Assembly (NCBI GenBank): GCA_028564705.1
Contig: JAPXFQ010002153.1
Span: 1,178,001 to 1,242,000 of the forward strand
Direction: 5' to 3'
Length of the DNA stretch: 64,000 nt
Origin: Apricaphanius iberus
Taxonomy: Eukaryota > Chordata > Actinopteri > Cyprinodontiformes > Aphaniidae
A model generated the notes under the pieces. It worked only from the letters and a program-made list of their open reading frames with translations. It ran no database searches and was not told where the DNA came from. The position numbers were made by a program, and so were the translations under genes. Each line of letters opens with the position of its first letter. Position 1 is the stretch's first letter. Below are positions 1 to 11,300 of this stretch, piece after piece.

Positions 1-1009
1 TGTTGCTAGGTTTTCTGATAAGTTTAGTTCCTTATTTAACAAAAGACAACCTTCTTTTTAATTTTCTATGCATTTTTTCAATTACCTTTCTTCCTCAGTA
101 TATCTAACTTTGTATGTTTGTTAATATAGATGTGATTTTTTTTTTCACCGTAGAGCACTCTTGGGAGGCAAGAGATGGCAAAAAGATCCTTCGTGGTTTA
201 ATTGTGGTTTTTAGTGTCATTGATTTGGCTTTGTGTGCATTTCCTAACACAAAGCATGCAGTCATCTTAATTTTTATCTCTTACACATTCATTTGTTCAA
301 GATTGTTTTTCTTTTTTCTTCTAAAAGGTTTTTTGGATCCTTACACACTTCATGTTTTGTAACTGTAACAAGGGAATGTTGCAGCAGTAGGTAAATGAAA
401 ATCCATGCACCTGTGCAATGTTAATTTTCTGAGCCATCAAGCTTTATCAGTGTACCTACAGCACTGCCTTGGGTTGTGTCCAGTGTCCAAAATTAAATAG
501 TTGACTCACCTCTCAAGAGGAACTGGCATAAGAAAAAAAAGCCAAACCGAGCATTTTTTCAGGCCAAAGTAATAAACATTTGTTTTGCATACACATACAG
601 ATGTATAACAAAATAAGTTTGAAATGAACAACAGTGAAGAACTTTATGATTTCCGCTGACCTTTTAGAGGAGTCTGAAACGTGTATCATGTTACAGACAC
701 AAATTATGCTATGGAATGGCAGTTTCCCTGAGGTTTACAGCTTTGAGGGAACGCATACAAACACTCATACAAACCAGCTCTTTCATTTAAAAATGAGGCA
801 ACACGCAATATATTGCACCACCTAAACTAATATAACTTTTAAGGTTCTAATAAATCTAATAACACCTACTGAATTCAGTAGAAATAGTCAAAATAAGATT
901 TTTATTTGGAAAAATTTAAACTATAGATATGAGAAAAGTAGTAGGCCCTTAAAGGGGAATACTTCAAATTTTCAAATAATGCAACTGATCAATGTTTAAT
1001 TGTTAGGCA
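1..1009. other. AT-rich non-coding stretch
   Basis: I see no gene here. Short open frames lack any recognisable domain, codon structure or splice context. The sequence is AT-rich and of mixed complexity, without repeats I can name. Confidence 0.5.
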
Positions 1010-1490
1010 AGCAATTGTATTTGTATAGCACACTTTCAACATAAGGCAATTCAAGGTGTTTTACATGATTTGGTGTTAAAAAACAAAAAACAAACATAGC
1101 ATTTGATTAAAACAACAATTTAGGAAAACCAAAAACAGATAAAAAACAAGAATCAATTAAAGAAAACATTTAGCATTTGATTAAAAAGGATTTAAAAAGC
1201 ATACAAAATTAAGGCAAAAATCAATATTACTCAAAAGCATCTCTAAATGGTAGAGTTGTAATTGTTGATTTGAAAGAATCTAACGATTCAGCAGGTTTGC
1301 AGTTATCAGGAAGTTTATTCCATATTGGTGGGGCATAGAAACGGAAAGGTTTTCTCCATTTTTGGTTATAATTCTACGGATTTATTAAACTCGGGTTGGA
1401 GGACCTAAGTTGTCTGCTGAGTTGGTATAATTACAACAGGTCTTCAACATACTTTGGTGATAAACCATTTTGTGATTTATAAACTAGTAT
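1010..1490 (+). repeat. Teleost interspersed repeat (LINE/SINE-like, unclassified)
   Basis: The segment opens with a 'tttgtatagcac...aaggcaattcaaggtgtttta' type stretch and continues through a block about a widened Gly/Pro-poor, non-coding sequence ending near 'accattttgtgatttataaac'. Both motifs recall a very common dispersed repeat of fish genomes. No open frame is kept. The class (LINE 3' tail, SINE or other) cannot be settled by eye. Confidence 0.5.
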
Positions 1491-1525
1491 ATATATATAT
1501 ATAAATATACATATATATATTATAC
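1487..1525. repeat. TA-rich microsatellite
   Basis: Alternating TA tract with two short interruptions, directly after the dispersed repeat. Confidence 0.85.
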
Positions 1526-1868
1526 CTTTTAGCGTATAACTGAACACTTTTAGCGTATAACTGAACACTCACTGTGTGCAATATAAATTAAAAAGTCAAT
1601 AAACCTGTTTAAATATTTATTAAACTTCAAATATAGGAGATTATAAAAACAAACTCAAAACAGTAACCTGAGTGCCAGTAGTTTCAGAACAATAGATAAT
1701 AAGACAGATTCAAGTTTCTTCAAGTATCCAAAATAAACAAACTAAATTTGAACATGCTTAGAAATATGATAGATAGATAAGCCTGTGAATATTCTCATTC
1801 ATCCAGGTCATGGTTATCTCAAGGAAATTTCAATCAAACGCAACTGGACTTGGTAATTTGTCTTGGAA

Positions 1869-1902
1869 GACGTTTCACCTCTTATCCAAGAGGCTTCATC
1901 AG
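1869..1902 (-). ncRNA. Hammerhead-ribozyme-like core, left arm
   Basis: Reverse-strand mirror of the core at 2367-2400: CTGATGA at 1896-1902, a stem II hairpin, then GAAAC and GTC ending at 1869. Same reasoning and same doubts as the right-arm copy. Confidence 0.45.
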
Positions 1903-2366
1903 TTCATGCTCGCCGCTGACCAGGCTGGGACTGGTCCAACTAACTGGTGTGGAGACTCAGCTATTTAACCTCTTGAACAACAATCATTATGTCATTGAAA
2001 CCTTTGTGCTCCATGTCTTAACGACGGTCGTTGATGTGCCGCCTATTGGTGGAGGTTAGGTTTCGGCTTCGTTAGTGCCCTATTGTGTTACAATGCTGCC
2101 CTTTCATCCCTCCCTAGAAGACTCAAACAAATTAGCCTCTAATAACAGAAACAACTGTGACTCCAATGACTGTCATTATAACACAATAGGGCACTAACGA
2201 AGCCGAAACCTAACCTCCACCAATAGGCGGCACGCCAACGACCGTCGTTAAGACATGGAGCACAAAGGTTTCAATGACATAATGATTGTTGTTCAAGAGG
2301 TTAAATAGCTGAGTCTCCACACCAGTTAGTTGGACCAGTCCCAGCCTGGTCAGCGGCGAGCATGAA

Positions 2367-2400
2367 CTGATGAAGCCTCTTGGATAAGAGGTGAAACGTC
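2367..2400 (+). ncRNA. Hammerhead-ribozyme-like core, right arm
   Basis: CTGATGA (2367-2373) is followed by a 6-bp hairpin, CCTCTT/AAGAGG with GGAT loop (2376-2391), then GAAAC (2393-2397) and GTC (2398-2400). This is the order of conserved elements in a type I hammerhead ribozyme. Three bases on each side (GAA before, TTC after) can pair as the start of stem I. Stem III would be only the A-U and C-G pair with no loop, which would require a dimeric fold as described for Penelope-like elements. Activity is inferred, not shown. Confidence 0.5.
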
Positions 2401-2453
2401 TTCCAAGACAAATTACCAAGTCCAGTTGCGTTTGATTGAAATTTCCTTGAGAT

Positions 2454-2482
2454 GATAGATAGATAGATAGATAGATAGATAG
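2454..2482 (+). repeat. (GATA)n microsatellite
   Basis: About seven GATA units directly abut the outer end of the right Penelope-like arm. The left copy is preceded by a short run of the same unit at about 1769-1779, so the repeat is probably part of the element's tail. Confidence 0.9.
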
Positions 2483-2594
2483 TAATAACTTAAATTGTTC
2501 AAAAACATATTTGTTGTATTTTCTTTAAAGAAAAAGAGACAACTTGAGCTCCACACAGTAAATTCATTTTGAACTTGTAGGAATGTATGGCAGA

Positions 2595-3143
2595 TAGGGA
2601 TGGGTATTGTTAACGATACTCTTTATCGGTGCTAAAGTGTATAGTGCAAAATAAGCCCTGAGAACAATGAGAACAACAATATAACCTCCCATCCATTTTT
2701 TTGTACCGCTTCATCCTAATGCTGCAGCACTCAGCCGATCAGAAAACTCTCTGTTTATATTTGGTGTATTTTAGCAAGGTATTTGGTCAAATTACTCATG
2801 CTCTGGCATTTGCAAGCAAAGCTTTAATTGTATTTGTGACAGTGTGCATTGTCAGCTTCTATTTTTGTAAAACAAAGCCAAAGTTTGGATCTTTTTGTTC
2901 GCTCTGCCATCGTGTCTGTGTAACTGCCTGTGAGCGGAGCTTCTAGTGACAGCGCAACAGTCGCCCCTCCCACCTTCAGTCCCCGCGGCGTGTGTTTGTT
3001 AAGGAGGAGTGGGCTGCCAATAAAGTGTTTGGCTTGTGTTCATATATCCCATAAAAGATGAATACGACCTTGATTTTACCGTCTTGGACCGTCAGCCTCA
3101 GCCCCGGGGCTTAATAAATACCTGGTTTTGGTACCCATCCCTA
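2595..3143. mobile_element. Non-autonomous hAT element, 549 bp
   Basis: The element begins TAGGGATGGGTA and ends TACCCATCCCTA, a perfect 12-bp terminal inverted repeat. It is flanked by a perfect 8-bp direct repeat ATGGCAGA (2587-2594 and 3144-3151). An 8-bp target duplication with such ends is the signature of the hAT superfamily. The interior has no recognisable transposase, so it must have been moved by an enzyme supplied elsewhere. The perfect target duplication suggests a fairly recent insertion. Confidence 0.85.
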
Positions 3144-3151
3144 ATGGCAGA

Positions 3152-3494
3152 ACAGGTTTTTGGTTTTGATCACATGCACATAGGTGTGGGATGTCACTCT
3201 GTGCAGTAATTAGACCTGAACCCCGCCGAACAAAAAAAAATAACAATAAATAAAAAAACAAAAAAAAAAATCCCAGTCACCAATTTGTAGCATACAGACT
3301 CATTAGGGTTGAGATCATGGTCATGTAGATTCTTAATGTTAACTCGCTTTAACCAGTTCAAACCCAGTTTTGATATGTGTAGATCATTTTTGTATTTTGT
3401 AGCACTGATTGTTTTACTATTGGATAGCTACTGGTTTGACCTTCATTATTCCACTGTTGACCATTGGTAACCCATAGGATGATTCTACTATCAT
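3152..3494. other. Unannotated stretch with A-rich tract
   Basis: Contains an A-rich low-complexity run at about 3230-3270. Nothing else recognised. Confidence 0.5.
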
Positions 3495-3609
3495 CCTGCT
3501 TGGCAGGCCATGTAGCGGTCCTCAGGGGTTTGGAGTTTGCCTTGTAACCAGAGGGTTGCTAGTTCGAGCCCCAGATCCATCTGTCTCAGTCATTTTGTCC
3601 TTTGGTAAG
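3495..3609 (+). mobile_element. tRNA-derived SINE, 5' part
   Basis: GGTTGCTAGTTCGAGCCCC near 3554 looks like the B box of a tRNA-type RNA polymerase III promoter. The text up to 'gtcctttggtaag' matches the head of a common fish SINE whose remainder resumes at 5838 after the nested hAT insertions. Seen: promoter-like motif and continuity across the insertion. Family identity is from memory. Confidence 0.65.
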
Positions 3610-5829
3610 TAGGGCTGAACGATTAATTGCATTTGCAATTAAATCGCAATTTGATAAAATCCGATTTCCTAATCGCAAAGGCTGCGATTTGACTTGACGT
3701 AAACAAATCTGGTAAAGTCACGTGACTTGCAAAAGGGAACGTTGCACTTTAACCTGTTATAAAATAGGGCTGAACCATTTTGGAAAATAATCTAATTGCG
3801 ATTTTTTTTTCTTCAATATTGCGATTGCGATTTAATGTGCAGTTATTTTTGTGGGGCTATTCTCATGCATTTTTTAATTATTGCAATCAAAAATATTGTT
3901 TATTATAAACAGATTTTTATACCTAATTTATTCTATTCCATAAGATTATTTCCTTATTTTAAGACAAAGGCAAATATTAACAACTTTATCTACTTTTAAT
4001 CATCACACTTGATGGTCATCGGCATCATTCTGCAATCAAGGTTTTCTTCCTTTTGATCCCAGCTAATAATTCCCTTCAGCTGCAATGTTTTCCTCCGTGT
4101 GGTTATCCAGGAAGTAGGATGCTTGAAGGAACAAGCTCTGATTTTTAATTCACCATCGATCTAATGCACTTTCAGACTCTGGTATGGCTCTGTAGAGCGG
4201 TTTGATCTCAGGTCCGTTGTTGCAAAATACTCCACTGTTTTCGGTGCGGCTTTAACTGTCTCTCGGCATTTTTTATACAACGCAGGCAAAATGTTGCTAA
4301 AATGTGTGTGTGAGATTGAATCCTAGCTTTTTTATCATGTTTAACAAAGCATACTTTTGGCTATAAAACCCGTTATCTTATGTTTTCGTTTTTTTATGTT
4401 CGTAAGGAGCGATTCTTTCAAACAGCTCGGTCAGCGATCCCTGTCGCCTCGAAGTTTGTTTACTGGAAATTTAAATACTGGTGGTGGTCAGTTTAGCCGT
4501 GCAACTCTCATATATGGTGGTGTGATGTTTTTAGGTGTTGATAAAGGTTCGTACTGTAGCCTACCTCGTGTGGAAGCAACAATACCAAGACGGGTTCTGC
4601 ATAATACCTGGCATTGCGCAGCATCAACGTTTTCATAGCAGATATAATTTCTCACAACTGATGTTCTGTTCCTCTTTGGTACCAACAATTTTGTAGTGTT
4701 AGATTCTGTTAAGCTTTTGGTCATTTTATAACGGGTTAAAGTGCAGCGTTTCCTTCTCTCCATGCATTGTTTGCAAGTCACGTGACTTTAGCAGATATGT
4801 TTACATCAAGTCAAATCGCAGCCTTTGCGATTAGGAAATCGCATTTGACCAAATGGCGATTTAATTGCATATGCAATTAACCGTTCAGCCCTATTATAAA
4901 ATGTTTTAAAGCTTAACAGAATTCAACGCTGCACAATAGTTGGTACCAAAGAGGAACAGTACATCGGTTTTGAGAAATTATATCTGCTATGAAAACGCTG
5001 ATGCTGCGCAACGCCAGGTAATGCAGAACCCGCCTTGCTGCCTCACGAGATACACTACGAAACTTTATCAACAACTAAGAACATCACACCACCATATATG
5101 AGAGTTGCACGGCTAAACTGACCGCCACCAGTGTTTCAATTTCCAGTAAACAAACTTCCAGACGACGGGGATCGCCGACCGAGCTGTTTGAAAGAATCGC
5201 TCCTTACGAAAAAACGGCACATGGAAATAACTCGTACTGTAACGGGTTTTATAGCCAAGGGTTTGCTTTGATAAGCATGATGACTAAGCTAGGATTCAAT
5301 CTCACAAAAACATTTTAGCTACATTTTACCTGCGCTATATAAAAAATGCCGACAGAAAGTTAAAGCCGCACCGAAAACAGTGGAGTGTTTTGAAACAACT
5401 GACCTGTGATCAAACCGCACTACAGAGCCATACCAGAGTCTGTAAGTGCATTAGATCGATGGAGAATTAAAAATCAGAGCTTGTTGCTTCAAACATCCTT
5501 CTTCCCGGCTAACCCCACGGGGGGACCTGCCAGGTGGGATCAAAAGGAAGAAAACCTTGATTGCAGAACGACGCCGATGACCATCAAGTGTGATGATAAA
5601 AAGTAGATAAAGTTGTTTATATTTGCCTTTGTCTTAAAATAAGTCTATCTTATGGAATACAATAAATTATGTATAATAAAATGTGTTTATAATACACAAT
5701 ATGTTTGCTTGCATTACTTTAAAAATGCATGAGAAAAGCCCCATTAAAATAATTGCAAATTAAATCGCAATCGCAATAATGAAGAAAAAAAATCGCAATT
5801 AGACTATTTTCCAAAATCATTCAGCCCTA
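3610..5829. mobile_element. Outer hAT miniature element (split by a relative)
   Basis: Ends are TAGGGCTGAACGATT and its imperfect complement AATCATTCAGCCCTA. Flanks are 8-bp repeats TTGGTAAG (3602-3609) and TTAGTAAG (5830-5837), differing at one base, as expected for a hAT target duplication. Removing the inner element (3765-4893) and one copy of its target duplication leaves about 1.08 kb. Both ends carry oppositely oriented GCGATT/AATCGC-rich sub-terminal sequence. No transposase domain is visible; the open frames inside (for example 4488-4781) are not credible proteins. Confidence 0.85.
3765..4893. mobile_element. Inner hAT miniature element, inverted relative to the outer one
   Basis: Starts TAGGGCTGAACCATTTTGG and ends CCGTTCAGCCCTA. 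It is flanked by a perfect 8-bp duplication TTATAAAA (3757-3764 and 4894-4901). The 1129-bp element is the same family as its host but in reverse orientation, so 3765-4893 and 4902-5829 form a long imperfect inverted repeat. Joining the host sequence at TTATAAAA restores the order seen in the inner copy, which confirms the insertion. Confidence 0.88.
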
Positions 5830-5837
5830 TTAGTAAG

Positions 5838-6030
5838 ACACTTCACCCACCGGTGTTGGCCAGAGGGGCTGATTGCACGATATGGCAGCCTTGTTTCAGG
5901 GGACCTGTGGCTACCAGTCATAGCTTGCTTCCACCAGTGTGTGAATGTGAGAATGAGTGAATAGTGGTATTGTAAAGTGCTTTGAGTTCCTTGAAAATCC
6001 CTATATAAATGCAGTCCATTATTATTAGTT
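5838..6030 (+). mobile_element. tRNA-derived SINE, 3' part
   Basis: Continues the SINE head at 3495-3609: 'acacttcaccc...' followed by a body and a tail 'tataaatgcagtccattatta'. The tail resembles the LINE-derived 3' end used by several fish SINEs. Diverged tail of the same type recurs at 49120-49245. Confidence 0.65.
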
Positions 6031-8010
6031 GTGATTTTGGACATATAGTCTATGTAATTATCTCTTAACATGAAAAAATTTTTTTAAAGCTCCAGGACAA
6101 GATTTAACATTTATGGACTTTTAAAAAAAGTAAAGTCTGTATTAGGAAATACAGACTTTAAAGGTTAAAGAGGAACTGGGGGCAAGCACCAAACCTTGAT
6201 TTAGCTTTGGAGCAAACTCTGTGAATGCTCTCACTAAACAAATAGAACATGAAGGGAAACAGAAGGAAATTAAAAACAAATGTCTGGTCTTCCTTTAGAA
6301 GATGCTAAATTAAGTAGAATTACCTGAATCTATCCTGGAAAGACCTTTGAGCATGTAATATTTTCTACACTGTAAAAAGGGACATCACTGCATCCTTTAT
6401 TACCTCCTTCAGAATATGACACATACGACTATACTACCCCATCTAGCAGTCACATCATTAAAAGCTATGGTCACTTATATTTCATAGAGTCTTACTATTT
6501 GTAATTCATGTAGAAAAATATGAAAATCCAGGGATAGTCTATCTGCACCTATTATTAATGTGACAACATTATATTTAACTTTTCATGGCCTATTCTTACC
6601 TTCTTTTATTGATGCAAATTACAACCTTCAGGATGAAGCAATATTTTCACAGAGTTGGTTGTCTCTTTCAGGAGCCTGCATGAAAGAACACTATGAGAGC
6701 CCACAGGGCGATGTATCTGAAGTGTCTTGTATTCCATCTTTGTAAAAGTAGTACTTTCACCACATCAAACCCTTACTGATGCCCTGTATAAATGCTGCTT
6801 CTTTTGTCTCTTCTCCAAGTCCTTCAGACTTCTTGTATTTCAGCTGAGATCAGTGAAGGGCATTCAAGAGGAGCTTTGTTCACTTTTAAAAGTCAAGTAC
6901 AAAGAAACCCAGACATTAATATATATGTTTGACACAGAATATATCAGTTCTTTCTCAAATATAAAGAGAAAAGAACACAATCCATTTTAAAACTATTTTA
7001 AAATGTTACATTGACATGACACGAGTTAACCCTCATCATATAATTATTATTTTTTTCTTAAGATTGAAACATATTAGATGCTTGTTCTTTTTAGGGTTTG
7101 TTTCTTCTTTTTAGAAAAATAAACAGGTGTTCGAATGGCAATGCTATTTTTGAAGATACTTTTGGAACATATTTGCATTAAGAAATTTGAACTAGTTTTC
7201 CATAGTATACTTTAATGCAAATATGTTGTAAAAGCAGCTTTAAAAATACCTTTATTTCTAGATGGCTAGTAGAGAAACACTGATTGCATGGGTCCCCTTT
7301 AGTTGTCATATTTTGTAGTTGTAATTCTGCTCCCAATCAAAAACATTTTGCAGATTGATAAATATGCATGGTTTCCAATTAGAAAGTTGTTATATACAGT
7401 TTTTTAATGTGAAATTAGAAAACTGCTCTTTTAGTTGTTGCATATACAGCTGTTGAAATTATATATTTAAGTTTTATATGTTAACTAAAAAAGTTTGATT
7501 TTACACACAATACATCCCAAATAACAATGCATGCATAATCAGTATATTAGAATATCACTAAGATTTTTGTGTATTTCAATAACAATAAATAAAGTACATA
7601 ATCTTTATACTAAAATGTGGAAGTACTGAAAACTATTTTTACTACTTGCTTAAATGTTTTCAAAAAATACTTTTAATCTGACACAAAAGCCACACCCAAT
7701 TGCATATTCTAATTTAATGAATATAACTGTATATAAGGTTATTTCATTCCTCACTCCAAACTCTACTTCCGGTTATTTCACCAAAACTGTCTATAATAAT
7801 GTGTGTCATAATGGTTGAGAGAGAGCTTGATAATTTGTGAGATGGAATATAAAAAGTTAGAGGACCACTGACCTAAATATTTCCTAATTGCATCTTCTTA
7901 TCACAGAGCAGGTTTTACATTTTTATTATTGGGCTGACAGTCATCACAAGCAATGTAGATCAGATAACAGGCAGAAGACTGTCCTTTATTTCTTACTGGT
8001 TACACATACC
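6031..8010. other. Non-coding stretch, no gene seen
   Basis: AT-rich sequence without credible coding potential. The one structure I note is the perfect 16-bp hairpin at 7166-7227, listed separately. Confidence 0.5.
7166..7227. repeat. Perfect 16-bp inverted repeat with octamer motifs
   Basis: AACATATTTGCATTAA (7166-7181) and its exact complement (7212-7227) flank a 30-bp loop. Each arm contains ATGCAAAT, the POU/Oct-factor octamer, in opposite orientation. It may be a decayed miniature element or a chance palindrome; binding is not implied by sequence alone. Confidence 0.6.
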
Positions 8011-8355
8011 GGGCTGCACGGTGGCGCAGTGGTTAGCGCTGTTGCCTTGCAGCAAGAAGGCAGCAAGAAGGTCGTGGGTTCGTATCCCGGTCCAGGGGAG
8101 TTTGCATGTTCTCCCCGTGCATGCGTGGGTTCTCTCCGGGTACTCCGGCTTCCTCCCACAGTCCAAAAACATGCATGATAGGTGAATTGATCATTCTAAA
8201 TTGTCCGTAGGGAATGAATGTGAGTGTGAATGGTTGTCTGTCTCTCTGTGTTGGCCCTGCAACAGACTGGCGTCCTGTTCAGGGTGTACCCTGCCTAACG
8301 CCTGATAATTGCTGGGATAGGCTCCAGCTGCCCCGTGACCCTGAATTGGATAAGC
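8011..8355 (+). mobile_element. DANA-type tRNA-derived SINE, full length
   Basis: Begins GGGCTGCACGGTGGCGCAGT and ends at 'ggataagc'. Flanked by a perfect 13-bp target-site duplication GGTTACACATACC (7998-8010 and 8356-8368). The head contains an A-box-like TGGCGCAGTGGTTAG and a B-box-like GGTTCGTATCC (8077-8087); the body ('ggagtttgcatgttctcccc', 'cttcctcccacagtccaaaa') is the typical fish DANA/Mermaid-type sequence. An 11-bp stretch AGCAAGAAGGC is duplicated in tandem near 8051-8072. It has no coding capacity and depends on LINE machinery to move. The long duplication marks target-primed insertion. Confidence 0.85.
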
Positions 8356-8368
8356 GGTTACACATACC

Positions 8369-11300
8369 AATGTTTGTGTTTGGTTTGTAGTAGTTTTTTA
8401 CAAACTGAACTAGATTCTTATTCCTGTCAATGTTTTACACTTTGTGAAGTCAGTGCGTTCATCATCAAATTAAGATTTTCACTCATGTACTCTGCTGTAA
8501 AAACACTGTACAATGCGGAACAAAACTGTTCAACACCCTGTGATTTTGCACGTTCTCCCACTTAGAAACTATGGTGGAATCCGAAATTAACATTGTAGGT
8601 GCATTTTCACTCTGAGAGATGGCATTAAAAAAAAAAATCAGTAAATCATATTGTATGATTTAAAATATATATATTATTTCTTCACATAAGTATTTGAATG
8701 CCTGAGAAAATGTGTTAATTTTTAGTACAGGAGCATTTGTTTGCAACTACAGAGGTCAAACATGTCAATAAATACTGAGAAAAATTAGGTTTCTTTTCCT
8801 GCTCCTCATCCCAAAAGTCATTTCAGGAAAACGGCTATAATTTCTTCATTCTCTAAGATGTCTTTTATAGAAATAAAGTATAGCCTTCTTCAGTTTATAC
8901 TCTGTTGTGCGGTCCAAATTTCCAACGTGGAAACTAATACAGCAGATGTACAGCAGGAAGCTGGTTCTGCTGTTAGTTTTTAAAGAAATAACCACTATAT
9001 GAGACAAGGTGAAACATTTTGGTGCCGTAGATTTACAAATCTCTGTAATGATTCTGTCTTAAAAAGCTGCCAAAAAAGCTTTATAAATTCTGAAAAGTGA
9101 GGATTGTGCACATTCATATTTGAAACATTGTGAAAAAGAAACAAACTCATTGATTCAGGGTTAATGTTACAGCTTGTTTTTTTAAGAAAATGAATGTATT
9201 GCATTGTGCCAGAGTCAACCTACTAGATAGGCACAATCAGAATTTGATATGTTCTTAAACTGGAGAACATACACAGTGTTAAGCACTAGGCAGTATTTCA
9301 GACAGTAAACGAAATAAGAGTAACAAGAAGTGGTTATTAATGACACCTCAAACATGTAGCAATATCACTACGTGAATAGGGATTTGCTTAAACTATCCCT
9401 TTAATAATTGATAAGTAAATTAAGATGATTAATTTACCTAACTTAATGCAGTCCATTTCTAACCTTCATTATAAACACATCTATAGCTACATACACACGA
9501 CCTCATTCACACAATTTAAACATTTACTTAATTATGCATTACCTCGATAGCTCAGTTAGCACACAAGAGTATTTATGACCTTAACAGTTTCTTTCATTAT
9601 AAACAGAAACCAATTTTGCTTTGCTGCTCCCTCGGTCTACCTTTTGTCCCAAAGCTGCAAACTTAATAAATATTTTTCATAACATATTTTACTTTAGTTG
9701 TTCTTTCACTGAGGAATTTATTCTATCTTACCTTATAGAAAAACACACTAAAGAACGTCAGCAAAAAATTGATCAAGCACAACTGTGGAACAACACGTGT
9801 TGTTGACAAGAATTCTAGTAAATCTCATATTTTACATACAAATTAAACTGTAGAGCCACTAAACGGAATAACCTAAGAACTTCGGTCTCCCTGCTTGATT
9901 TTCCTTTTTCTCCCTAACCCCCACAAGCAGCAATGCATTAACCTTTAGACGGTGCTTCTAAAATAAGGGCTGGGGCAGTGGGAGTCAGGTACCCTTATAG
10001 TACATCCCCAATTTCGAAAATCTCAGGTTTTTACTCCCCTGAGCCTTCCTCATGGAGGCAGAACCAATGGTTCATAAAAATAAGATCTAAAAAGGTGCCT
10101 AACATTAATCAAATGGGCTCTTTTCAGTATAACTCTTCATAGCTAAACAAGTGGAAAATCTGGCCGACAGATATCAACTTTTGATTGAGCTGGAAAGCTT
10201 TTTACTTGAAGTGCACCTCATTGAATACTCTAAAAATGCATGCTAACAAACACAGTGGTCTGTTTTGTTGTCTACACCTCCTGGTGTTAAAAATGGCAAA
10301 AATTGCCCATATTATATAAACTGGCCCCGCAATATAAAGCATTTAGTGCCCAAACGCTGCATTGACTATATAGCACCGTTGTGGTGAAATGATCTGAGAC
10401 TTATTTTGGGCTGACCAATCACAGACTTGCGATCTACATCATGCTTGATGGATAGTTAAAAAGTTGGGCTTTACTCCACCCATTACTGCGTAAGTAACGT
10501 AGAGCCATTGCGTAGTTGTAAATTACATTGCGTGTCTCCATACCCATGCAGACAGAGAAGTATAAACTAGACTTTACTTTGAGGGGTACTTTTATACATG
10601 CAGCTGCAAAAACTAATCTTGGTGTATAGGAGGCAAATACAGTGTTGCTGGAAGAAAAAAAATGGTCAGCTAACCTTGGTTGTGATTAGTTACTATGCAC
10701 AGCAATATGGGCCAGTCTTGATAGAAAAAGTACAGCAGGAGCTCAAGGTTTCTTATTAGTAGATATAACTACAAGATGAGTTCATATTAACCGCAGTTCT
10801 GATTTTTACGAAATATTGAAAAAAAAGATTTTTCCTCCCAAAATATTAAACTAAAACAAATAGGATTGCACTTAAATTTGCTTAACCATTATCTTTAATC
10901 AAGATTTAATAGTAAAATTGGTATATCGATTTGACAAAATTCACGAAAATGTGATATTGCTTCTTCTACGATTCTTTGATGTGAAGAATTAATTGCTGAA
11001 GACGTTCAAACTGTTTTCTGTACAGATATGTAGGCTCTGGATTATTACCAAGTCAACTGGAATCTGTGTCATTGACATGATAGAATAAATATCAGTTTAT
11101 CTGATTTAAAAACATGGATTCAAAATAAAATCATGGCTTCTAACTGTCAGCTGGCAGCCAGACTGGCCAGTAGGCTGAAAGGGGAAGCAAGAAAGGCTGG
11201 ACAATGCTACAGTGAGACGTACCTCCAAACAACCATGCTACTTAGTCACAAAAAACAGTGATCAAGCAAATAGAATTCATTCCCAAAATGAATAACATTA

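Larger units (their letters stand above)
1770..2453. mobile_element. Penelope-like element tail, inverted duplication
   Basis: Two copies of one approximately 280-bp sequence lie head to head: 1816-2095 and 2174-2453, separated by a 78-bp spacer. Paired positions sum to 4269 throughout, and I find only about three differences between the arms. The left copy also keeps a further outer tail (about 1770-1815, containing TAAGCCTGTGAATATTC). The arm sequence resembles the long terminal non-coding repeats of fish Penelope-like retroelements, which often occur in inverted arrangement and carry hammerhead ribozymes. No reverse transcriptase or GIY-YIG coding sequence is present. The 69-residue open frames found once per arm mirror each other and are probably not protein. 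The Penelope assignment is inference from remembered similarity; the inverted repeat itself is seen directly. Confidence 0.6.

Noticed and set aside
1850..2419. Two identical-looking 69-residue open frames on opposite strands
   Set aside because: They are mirror images created by the inverted repeat and lie in a non-coding retroelement tail.
4357..4781. Overlapping 93- and 97-residue open frames
   Set aside because: They lie on opposite strands within a hAT miniature element and show no transposase motif.
8071..8090. Possible tRNA gene (B-box-like sequence)
   Set aside because: The box belongs to a SINE head; no cloverleaf can be formed around it. The same holds at 3554 and 36945.
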